Assembly (NCBI GenBank): GCA_946803715.1
Contig: CAMPET010000275.1
Span: forward strand, 1,590 to 40,031
Direction of reading: 5' to 3'
DNA from: Beroe ovata
Taxonomy: Eukaryota; Ctenophora; Nuda; Beroida; Beroidae
DNA length: 38,442 nt
The notes under the pieces were generated by a model, which saw only the letters and a program-made list of their open reading frames with translations, made no database searches and was not told the DNA's origin. Shown piece after piece: positions 1 to 8,071 of this stretch. The position numbers were made by a program, and so were the translations under genes. Numbering within the stretch: the stretch's first letter is position 1; every line of letters starts with the position of its first letter.

Positions 1-58
1 GTGTGTGTGTGTGTGTGTGACGTGTGTGCTACGTGTGTGTGTTTGTGTGACTGTTTTC
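1..58. repeat. GT microsatellite at the window start
   Basis: Imperfect (GT)n interrupted by GACGTG and TACGTG. It probably lies in an intron of the gene whose last exons start at 430. Confidence 0.85.
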
Positions 59-429
59 CCAGGGACGGCGATAATGGGATTTTTGTACGGATCATATAAC
101 GACAACGAGCATGAAATTGGTTTTTAGTGTTGTTCGCCGTTCGGGCTATGTAAAATAGTCTAGAGTGACTTAAGCATGAGCTAGCGGGAAAGCGTATACC
201 CTCTGATGGCTTTCTCAACATGGCTTTGGAAAAATTCCTGAATTCAAATCGAATTTTGTATTGTGGAGGAGTATCCTTCAACGTAGATCCATGAATAGGC
301 TAGACATTCATGAGCTAGGATGGCATGACCAAATTATTTTCCTGACTGACTCATGAAATTATAGCCAATTTTCATTTTTCTGGATAATTGCTTGCGAACT
401 GCCCTTGCTCAATCATTCTCAATACCTAG

Positions 430-1340
430 TCAACAAATAACATCAAACCTGACGTCAATCCCTCTCATCAGTACACAAATCAATAACTTATCAATGGTGA
501 GTCACCATTCTCACCCCTCAAGCTGCTCACCCCCCTCTTCTCACCCAGGTGGTGGTGAGGGAGATGCAGCTGTTGACACCCCTGCCCTTTTCAAGAAACT
601 AGCAGACTTACAGGAGACTGACGCTGTGTGCGACCCAAATAAGACCGGGCACATCCTTGGTGAGTGAGAAATATGGGTTACGCGTGTGTGTTTTGAAGAG
701 CATTGTGATTGCGAATAAGTGCTTGTATTTTATAACGATCCCTTGAAAGGATATTACATATCCGAAATGCAAGGTATAGGTTGCTATTGTAGCCCTTGCT
801 CATTATATTGGTGCGAGGTTTAAATTGTGAAGTAACAGGTGATCAAGATAGCGCATTTAGTTCCCTCGGGTCGAGTAACGGTGAGGTAACCACACCCTAT
901 CACTCAGAGTATCTCCAGAACTGGAAACCAGCATTTGAGGTGAGTTTGAGTCGTGAACTAGTAGTGAGTCATTGAGCTAATCATTGAGAGAGTCATTAAG
1001 TGATTAAGTGAGTAATTGAGTTATTATATGATCATTGTATCGCGATTATTTTCAGAGTGTTGGATCAGTATGTGAAGGAATGCTCCGTAACAAGCAGTTC
1101 TCCTACCAACCCAGCAACACTTCCCGTCACACTTCATCCAGCGACAATCTGTCCAATCACAATTCAGTATTCCAGTCACCGGGCGCATCGCCAGCCTATA
1201 GGAACGCCGATACCGTGAGGATATCGGCCAATCAAAGGCCGGTACCGGCATCTCCAGCCAGTGGAGACAATGTCATTAGCTCCTACAACATGAGCGGGGG
1301 AGCTAGTGTACATAGTACTGGTAGTACGACGCATTTGTAA
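430..1340 (+). CDS. C-terminal exons of a serine-rich protein, possibly a cadherin-type cytoplasmic tail (partial)
   Basis: Three exons join in phase: 430-659 (after an acceptor at 428-429), 839-939 and 1056-1340, ending in TAA. Donors (GTGAGT) and acceptors (CAG) are good and the glycine codon is rebuilt correctly across 659/839. The product is rich in Ser, Thr, Pro and Asn with no transmembrane segment in this part. The segment YHSEYLQNWKPAFESVGSV resembles the short W-x-P-x-F motif near the C-terminus of classical, Fat or Dachsous-like cadherin tails, which recruit cytoplasmic partners. That is only a resemblance. The 5' part of the gene lies upstream of 430 or outside the window. The 1-60 GT repeat and 60-429 would then be intron. 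Sure of a coding 3' end, unsure of the name. Confidence 0.6.
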
Positions 1341-1357
1341 ACGTGACCTATCAGAGC

Positions 1358-1427
1358 ACGTGTTTTAGCTCATAGTGTCACGTGATCAGATAACGTGTTT
1401 TAGCTCATAGTGTCACGTGATCAGATA
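1358..1427. repeat. Perfect 35-bp tandem duplication carrying CACGTG/TCACGTGA palindromes
   Basis: Two identical adjacent copies, 1358-1392 and 1393-1427. Each contains TCACGTGA, an E-box palindrome, and the first copy is entered through a further CACGTG. The location, just after the stop at 1340, suggests 3' UTR or intergenic DNA. Confidence 0.9.
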
Positions 1428-1653
1428 AACGAGTGCTTTCCGTCAGATAATCTTATATAGTGGAAAAACTGAAAAGAATTTTCAAGTTGTTGCCTTCTTA
1501 CAAGGCAGATTTTATTTTGAAACAGAAATTTATTAGGTGAAGTGTATAGCAGATAGAAGCGTGCTTCTGAAATTCAACGTACCTCATACAACATATCTCT
1601 ATATCAGTGACTGACGACTCGATTTTTCATTCTTTCAACATTTTTTATGTTTT

Positions 1654-1700
1654 CATGAATTAATTTTTACAGCATTTTTTCATGAATTAATTTTTACAGC
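1654..1700. repeat. 27-bp-period tandem duplication
   Basis: A 20-bp segment beginning CATGAATTAATTTTTAC is present at 1654-1673 and again at 1681-1700, separated by a T-rich spacer. Confidence 0.85.
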
Positions 1701-2200
1701 AGCTGAATCGTTGTTCAAGCACAGCGTTTTGTAACTTTGATGTTATTACTATTCGAGTAAAGAATTCTGCTGACAAAATCAAAAGCCAAGACCCGCCGCA
1801 TATCATATGCCATACGCTATTGCTGATGATGCTGGTTTTTGTTCACTTGCACTTGTACAATGTACACTGAACAAGTGTCGTTATCAGTGTTAATTCATCA
1901 GTTGTATTTCCATATACGATGTGTCAATCTTTTGTTCATTGCTCAGTGCTAGTGTGTGCTTTATTGACATTATCCAAATTCTGTCATGTCTCCTTATCAC
2001 TTTCCCTTCTCATAACACATAGATGATGAGCGTTGCGAAGACTCGCCGTCAATTTAGCTGAAATCGAATCTCCAATTTCAGTGTTTAAAACATTTACTAC
2101 ATTACGCCTTTTCCTGGTAACCTTTATTAATTCATCCTAGCCTATGACGATGAGGTAAACGCCACAAAATCTCTGGCGTTCCGATCATTCCGGAATCTCG

Positions 2201-4840
2201 ATGGACATTCCAAGTGCAATTATAGACGGATTATGCCTCCTGGCTGATGTTGATGACACCAACTTTGCCACCTTGGTTGATGGTGTCTATGATGTGCTGT
2301 CTAACAAGATAACAGCCAAGGTTTGAACCCTTCTCATCAAACCTTAGACAATGGAACGACGGAAATAAAGAGAAAAAAGGGTGGTAACTGATTTCTCGAG
2401 TGACTCTTGCTAAGGATACAGTTGTTAATTTTTCAATGAGTATCATGTTCAGGTGTTGTTAGCAAAGGTGGATCTAGAGAAGAAGGAGGAGATTGTAGAT
2501 AGCTTACTACTTTTCATTGCTGAGGTATATCAATTTTTTATCGTCACTGATCAGTTTTATTACTGTTGTTTATACTTTAAATTAAGTTTTGCATTAGTCC
2601 AAGACGTTAATATTTTGAATAAAGTGGTAAATACCGTAGTTTATCGCAGGCATGCAGACGAAATGTGAATACTGGTATTATGAAGGAGCTACTTGAAGAT
2701 CTCCAAATTCCAGCACATAAAGTAACCCGGTTTGTAGCATCTCACAAAGTGAAGCACCTCACACTCAAGTCTGTCCTAGCTGGAACTAAACCCTCGCCTG
2801 GCAGCATCCTAGATGTCAAGTGGAAGTTGGAATATTGTCGAGGTAACAGTGGGAATGTAATAGTCGAATTTCAAATATCGATTGTTCGGATTTTGAACAG
2901 ATCCGTTTGAGGATCATTTCATCATAGTAATCAAGGGCTATTTAAGTGCCATGACACCCTGACAGGATGATTACAATCCCTTGTAATTGCCTGTCTCCGA
3001 GATAAAGCCCTGTCAATGGCTATGCAACCATTTTTGTATGTCAGGGTTTTCGCCTTCAGATCTGCGTTGACGTAGCGCGCGAAGGCTCACTTCTGATAGA
3101 TTTAGCGCGAAAATCCAGTTATTGTTGTGCGCGCGTCGTGCAGATTATGCACTGCACGCCGCGCGGACGCGCGGTGAACGCAACAGTATGAGGAATGAAT
3201 TCAAATCCAAAGTTGCGATCGAACCGGCAACCCCTACAGTTTCAGTCACAATGTGGTCGTTTTTAATGAGTTCACAGCCTCTATCATAGTTTCTTCATCT
3301 TCCATTTGGCGCAGAATATGCTGAATCCACCCAATAGAGGCATTGCTGATGTTACAATAAGTTCATTTTGTGTCTCAGAATATTAAACTTAGCGAAGTCA
3401 CGGGATGCTTCAAAACCACCTGATATCCGATTTCACGAAACACTTGCCTCCCAACTGATAACAAACCGGGCACTACACTGATATATACTGATGAATATAC
3501 CTCCACTAACATTTCGATAAATTTGCCATACCCATTGCTGTGATGTGGCGATTTGTAGTTGTGACCGCACTCCTGGCCGTCTGCTATGGAGAACGACTCT
3601 CCTCGCCAAGCTTCAGAAACTTCATGGCCAAATACAAGAAATCCTATGAGTCTGAGGAAGAACACAACAACCGATACTGGATTTTCCACTGGAACATGCT
3701 CCAATGGGAAGAAATGAACAGGAATGAGTTGGGAACTGCAACGTATGGAATGAACAAGTTTGCTGACTTGTCGCCAGAAGAATTTCGATCGAGATATCTG
3801 AGCAACTATTCCAAATCCCAGTTAGATAAGGCACGATACTCAGCTAAAAAAGCAGTGAAGTCCAATGTGGCTGATATGCCAGATACAGTAGACTGGAGAG
3901 AGAAGAATGCTGTGACTCCAGTCAAGGACCAGGGCCAATGTGGCAGTTGCTGGGCCTTCTCCACTGTGGCCAACATTGAGGGACGATGGGCCATCAAGAC
4001 GGGTGATCTGATCTCTCTATCGGAGCAGGAACTTGTTGACTGTGACGTGGTTGATAAGGGGTGTAACGGTGGTTTGCCGTGGGACGCGGTCGCAGAGATA
4101 AACCGACTCGGTGGCCTTGTTCGAGAGGAGAGTTACAATTACACAGCCGAGGCTGGAGAGTGTAAATTGAATGTGAGCAGGGTTGAGGTTCAGGTCAAAG
4201 AATCAGTCTTCCTGAGTACCCATGAAAAAGAGGTTGCTGCCCATGTCGCTGAATTTGGTCCTGTATCAGCTGTTCTAAACGCAGATGGAATGAGGTGGTA
4301 TGAGGGTGGTGTGTCTAATCCGAGTGCGTGCTCGGCGTTCTGGGTCGACCACGCCATCACAATTGTGGGATACGGAGTTGAGGAAAGTCATTCGTTCTGG
4401 AAACGCAACCAGCCGTACTGGATTATCAAGAACTCCTGGGGCGCTGACTGGGGAGAGAATGGATACTACCGATTGTACAGAGGGAAGCGTGTGTGCGGTA
4501 TTGACCGTTATGCTACCACGGCCGAGTTTTAGATCTGATCATGTGATTGAGGTGCCTTCACTTGGACAAATTAACCAAATTCCAATCATTTATCTTTCAC
4601 CTCTCCGTATTAACGCGATCGAATTCTCTGACAAAACTAATATGATAATTATTCACCTTCTCTTTCACTTCAGGTGACGGCGGACATGAAGGTGGACCAC
4701 GGTACTCGATAGACATCCTCACTGATACATCAACTCCGCTCCACTTTTACTGCAACCCCGCCCAACTTGCCGATTTGGTAGCACAGCTGCAGAGCGCTAC
4801 TTTCTCAATTGATAAGTTTATCACAGCGCAGGGCACTTGA
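2201..4840 (+). CDS. COMMD3: COMM domain-containing protein, COMMD3-like, with a gene nested in its third intron
   Basis: Four exons join in frame: 2201-2320, 2453-2524, 2650-2842 and 4674-4840, giving 183 residues against about 195 for human COMMD3. COMMD proteins form the heterodecameric Commander CCC complex that works with retriever in endosomal recycling. The N-terminal helical half is followed by the COMM domain, which begins near ILDVKWKLEY, the typical W-[KR]-L-E/D signature. It ends with the leucine-rich helix around NPAQLADLVAQLQSA. The last exon resembles the human COMMD3 end (a QLQDLV-type motif) more than other COMMDs, as far as I can recall. Introns 1 and 2 are 132 and 125 bp, but intron 3 is 1831 bp and contains a whole cathepsin gene on the same strand. 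The split Gly codon (G|GT) supports the 2842/4674 junction. Confidence 0.82.
3399..3542 (+). repeat. Duplicated 5' flank of the cathepsin genes (other copy at 5349-5516)
   Basis: Both flanks start with CACGGGATGCTTCAAAA, share CTGATATCCGATTTCA and GCCTCCCAACTGATAACRAAC, and end with AAATTTGCCATACCCATTG before the ATG. So the duplication included the promoter/5' UTR. The middle (about 3470-3520 versus 5425-5490) has diverged. Confidence 0.85.
3543..4532 (+). CDS. Cathepsin F-like papain-family cysteine protease, intronless, nested in a COMMD3 intron
   Basis: A 329-residue preproenzyme in one exon. I chose ATG 3543. The GTG just before it is in frame but is not a usual eukaryotic start. Residues 1-16 are a signal peptide. 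The propeptide (about 17-112) has the inhibitor I29 helices and a GTATYGMNKFADLSPEEF stretch of the cathepsin F type. The mature C1A domain starts near PDTVDWRE. Oxyanion Gln130, catalytic Cys136 (QCGSCWAFS), His270 (VDHAITIVGYG) and Asn297 (KNSWG) are all present. The human enzyme has an extra N-terminal cystatin-like domain that is absent here. It should be a secreted or lysosomal endopeptidase, possibly digestive. The start context and 5' flank match the second copy at 5517. Being intronless in an intron-rich genome suggests a retrocopy origin. Confidence 0.93.
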   Translation: MWRFVVVTALLAVCYGERLSSPSFRNFMAKYKKSYESEEEHNNRYWIFHWNMLQWEEMNRNELGTATYGMNKFADLSPEEFRSRYLSNYSKSQLDKARYSAKKAVKSNVADMPDTVDWREKNAVTPVKDQGQCGSCWAFSTVANIEGRWAIKTGDLISLSEQELVDCDVVDKGCNGGLPWDAVAEINRLGGLVREESYNYTAEAGECKLNVSRVEVQVKESVFLSTHEKEVAAHVAEFGPVSAVLNADGMRWYEGGVSNPSACSAFWVDHAITIVGYGVEESHSFWKRNQPYWIIKNSWGADWGENGYYRLYRGKRVCGIDRYATTAEF

Positions 4841-5348
4841 TCCACCCTTCAACGGATACTTTGAACATGTGGTGCAATGATTTTTAAATCTTACGATAAT
4901 TGGCCAAAACCAAATATTGATATGATTTTGTTCAATTTTGAATTTATTTGTGTTTTGATTGTAATTATTGATTGTCATTGTGACCTGACTTTGAGGTTAA
5001 ATTATTTTGTAAGGAATGTTACGATTCTTTGGTGAAACAATTTTTTTCATAAGATCTGATTAACTTTAAACCTATAAGTTCAATTTGGCCACTTGTTCTC
5101 GCTTTTGCAAGAAAGGGACCAGATTTGTGGATAATCAGTACCATCAGCCGTTCACCGACTTGCTCCCTTGCCATTGGTATGTTACCAAGTCAGTCTGATA
5201 GTCCCAGTCTCCCATCAAGAGGTACTGACATGGCATTGACTTTGACTTAGATTGACAACACCATTCAGAAGAGAGTTTGGCATCTCATTGATTTCTGCAG
5301 TATCGCACAACATCTGAATATGATATGCTGTTATCTATCTCTCAGAAT
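4841..5348. other. Gap between COMMD3 and the second cathepsin gene
   Basis: AT-rich, no supported coding exon. It should hold the COMMD3 3' UTR. I see no clear AATAAA signal close to the stop. Confidence 0.5.
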
Positions 5349-5516
5349 CACGGGATGCTTCAAAAACTCCTGAGCTGATATCCGATTTCATGAAACACAT
5401 GCCTCCCAACTGATAACGAACTGGTGACTGCCTGACCGCATAAAAGCAGAGTTTTGTGATACTTCACCTTCACTTGCATTTCGATAGTCGTTAAATTTGC
5501 CATACCCATTGTTGTG
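5349..5516 (+). repeat. Duplicated 5' flank of the second cathepsin gene (other copy at 3399-3542)
   Basis: Homologous to 3399-3542 with a diverged middle. This flank begins right after CTCAGAAT at 5341-5348, which also precedes a similar position in the first copy (TCTCAGAAT at 3373-3381). The duplicated unit therefore probably starts near there. Confidence 0.85.
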
Positions 5517-6488
5517 ATGTGGCGTTTTGTAGTTGTGACCGCACTTCTCCTGGCCGTCTGCTATGGAGAACGACTCTCCTCGCCAAGCTTCAGAAACTTC
5601 ATGAGCAAATACAAGAAATCCTATGAGTCTGAGGAAGAACACAACAACCGATACTGGATCTTCCACCGGAACATGCTCCAATGGGAAGAAATGAACAGGA
5701 ATGAGTTGGGAACTGCAACGTATGGAATGAACAAGTTTGCTGACTTGTCGCCAGAAGAATTTCGATCGAGATATCTGAGCAACTATTCCATATCCCAGTT
5801 AGATAAGGCACGATACGCAGCTAAAAAAGCAGTGAAGTCCAATGTGGCTGATATGCCAGATACAGTAGACTGGAGAGAGAAGAATGCTGTGACTCCAGTC
5901 AAGGACCAGGGCCAATGTGGCAGTTGCTGGGCCTTCTCCACTGTGGCCAACATTGAGGGACGATGGGCCATCAAGACGGGTGATCTGATATCTCTATCGG
6001 AGCAGGAGATTGTTGACTGTGACGAGGTCAATTACGGCTGTGACGGCGGGTATCCATGGGAGGCAGATAAAGAGATAAGCCGACTCGGCGGCCTGGTCCG
6101 AGAGGAAAGTTACGAATACACAGCCGTGGCAGGAGAGTGTAAGTTGAATGTGAGCCAAGTTGTGGTCCAGGTGGAGGGATCCGAGTTTCTGAGCCGCGTT
6201 GAGAAAGAGATTGCCGCCCACATTGCTGAAAATGGGCCAGTTTCAGCGTTACTCAACGCTAAGGCAATGATGTGGTACGAAGGTGGTGTATCTCATCCCA
6301 AAGTGTGCAAAGCATCTGGCATCGACCATGCCATCACGATAGTGGGATTCGGAATGGATAAGAAACAGCCGTACTGGCTGATCAAGAACTCTTGGAGCAC
6401 TGACTGGGGAGAGAATGGATACTACCGATTGTACAGGGGGAAACGGGTGTGTGGTATTAACAGTTGGGCAACAACTGTCGTCCTGTGA
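5517..6488 (+). CDS. Second cathepsin F-like cysteine protease, intronless tandem copy
   Basis: A 323-residue paralogue of the gene at 3543, also without introns, starting at ATG 5517. It has a signal peptide (1-17, one extra Leu), an I29 propeptide and a C1A domain with Gln131, Cys137, His271 and Asn291. Up to about residue 165 it is almost identical to its neighbour. From the EQEIVDCDE segment onward it diverges strongly, including the substrate-cleft side (CDGGYPW instead of CNGGLPW) and a shortened loop before the PYWLIKNSW segment. The residue after NSW is Ser where Gly is usual in the family (NSWSTDWG). The last 25 or so residues are again close. This mosaic pattern suggests gene conversion or selection on specificity. 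It lies downstream of COMMD3, outside that gene. Confidence 0.93.
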   Translation: MWRFVVVTALLLAVCYGERLSSPSFRNFMSKYKKSYESEEEHNNRYWIFHRNMLQWEEMNRNELGTATYGMNKFADLSPEEFRSRYLSNYSISQLDKARYAAKKAVKSNVADMPDTVDWREKNAVTPVKDQGQCGSCWAFSTVANIEGRWAIKTGDLISLSEQEIVDCDEVNYGCDGGYPWEADKEISRLGGLVREESYEYTAVAGECKLNVSQVVVQVEGSEFLSRVEKEIAAHIAENGPVSALLNAKAMMWYEGGVSHPKVCKASGIDHAITIVGFGMDKKQPYWLIKNSWSTDWGENGYYRLYRGKRVCGINSWATTVVL

Positions 6489-6689
6489 ATTATGGATTGA
6501 GATTTGAGGTACAAGGATAGATTGAGAGACGGCCAGTTTGAGTTATTGATGGATTAAATAACTGTTTGATTCTGAATGCTGAACTAAGCTACTCCTAACT
6601 TTTACTTTCAGTGGTTTGGCATGACATTATGATATTTGATTTTGATATTGATTGGCGATTTAAAATGGCGATTTAAAATGTGTGTCTGA

Positions 6690-7840
6690 GAATAAGTAAT
6701 TGCGCCGCGCGCGCGCGCGCGCGCGCGAAACGAAATTCTCGACAGGGTCTATCATCGATCGACAACAGCTGAGCTGCCTGCTGCGTGACGGCCCAAATAA
6801 TATATACTGATCCGCGCGCGCGCTGCGCTGCGCGTCTCCTTGGTTTGGACTTTTCAGTTCACTGAGTGAAACAGAGGCGCGCAACGTGTGCACAACATGG
6901 CTCAGTACCTTGGCACCTTGCCTTACCTGTTTATAGCGCGCGCGCCGCGCCACAGCGCATAGGCGAGAAACAGTTCAGGTAGCATCTGACAAATATTTTT
7001 TGCCGGATGTTATCTGTCCACTGTTTTTTGCGCGCAGCGGCAAATATTGTTAACATCCGGCAAAATTTGACAACTCTGTGCCCTGTGAGTCATTGTCGGA
7101 TGTTATCTCCCAGTCCCACTGTTTCTCGTGCGCAGGGGACTGGACGCGAACGTGGACGGATAAACATTCAGCAATAATGAATAAGCATAAGCATGAGTAT
7201 CTGCATCAGTGCATCCGGCAAGACTGCCGACTGATAGGAATTACTATCAACTTACCCAGCTGCTATTCTGCCTCGTTTGAATCCGCGCACGACGGTTCTT
7301 GCGACGCGCCTGCCAGCTTTTATGCTAACCTAACTTTAACCCTAACCTTAACGGTTAGGGTTAGGGTTAGGGTCAGGGTTAGGGTGAGGGTTAGGGTTAG
7401 GGTTAGGGTTAGGGTACTATGGTTAGGGTTAGGTTANGGCGAGAAACAGTTCAGGTAGCATCTGACAAATTTTTTTGCCGGATGTTATCTGTCCACTGTT
7501 TTTTGCGCGCAGCGGCAAATATTGTTAACATCCGGCAAAATTTGACAACTCTGTGCCCTGTGAGTCATTGTCGGATGTTATCTCCCACTGTTTCTCGTGC
7601 GCAAGGGACTGGACACGAATGTGGACGGATAAACATTCATGTGCACACGTTGCGCGCCCCTGTTCTACTCAGTGAACTGAAAAGTCGTAGAAAAACCACG
7701 GAGACGCGCAGCGCGCGCGGAGTATTTGGGTCACGCAGCGCGGGAACAAACATTCAGCAATGATGAATAAGCATGAGTATCTGCATCAGTACATCCGGCA
7801 AGACTGCCGACTGATAGGAATTACTATCAACTTACTAACC
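6690..7840. mobile_element. Nested repeat block, probably remnants of a non-autonomous transposable element
   Basis: Two direct copies of a unit starting GGCGAGAAACAGTTCAGGTA occur at 6962-7257 and 7438-7835, near identical over about 200 bp and again in their last 90 bp. The second copy carries an extra segment at 7638-7741. That segment is roughly the reverse complement of 6781-6899, so the block also contains a long imperfect inverted repeat. Interstitial TTAGGG lies between the two copies. An alternating CG run occupies about 6702-6727. No transposase is encoded. The motif GCCGGATGTTATCTGTCCAC recurs elsewhere in the window in diverged form, which supports a dispersed family. Confidence 0.75.
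7325..7436. repeat. Interstitial telomere-like repeat, TAACCC followed by TTAGGG
   Basis: A short stretch of CTAACC/TAACCCTAACC units (7325-7352) turns at TTAACGGTTAGGG into an array of about 13 TTAGGG-type units up to the N at 7437, with a few variants (GGTCAGGG, GGTGAGGG). TTAGGG is the usual metazoan telomere unit. The orientation is CCCTAA then TTAGGG. This is the reverse of what a simple end-to-end telomere fusion gives. Confidence 0.92.
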
Positions 7841-8071
7841 AAACCTGCTTATGGGTTGTTAAGTTATATTCTATTCTATTCTATAACATATTTCAGAATA
7901 ATCAATCAATAGTGAATAGCACCCTCCATGAATTGAATAATGGTTATAAAACATTATGTTCGCCCTATAATCGTTGTTTGACCTCGTTCATTCATCAATC
8001 GATTATCGATATTTCATATCTTGCAAAAATGAATCTGGACCAAATTTGATAGTTTTTGTGCAAAAATCAGA

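Larger units (their letters stand above)
1341..2200. other. Intergenic gap between the first gene and COMMD3, with two short tandem duplications
   Basis: No convincing coding exon. It should hold the 3' UTR of the upstream gene and the promoter of COMMD3. A perfect 35-bp tandem duplication (1358-1427) and a 27-bp-period duplication (1654-1700) are the only structure seen. No TATA box or other core promoter element could be named with confidence. Confidence 0.6.

Noticed and set aside
60-128. Possible exon after the acceptor-like TTTTCCCAG at 52-60
   Set aside because: All frames close within about 70 bases and none shows a clear donor or a connection in phase to the exon at 430.
4300-4677. 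Overlapping frame in the 3' part of the first cathepsin and beyond
   Set aside because: It is an alternate frame of the protease gene with no independent support.
7325-7436. True chromosome end
   Set aside because: Only about 110 bp of repeat with genes on both sides. It is interstitial.
7078-7763. Arg/Val-rich reading frames across the TTAGGG array
   Set aside because: Direct translations of telomere-like repeats and repeat-unit DNA.
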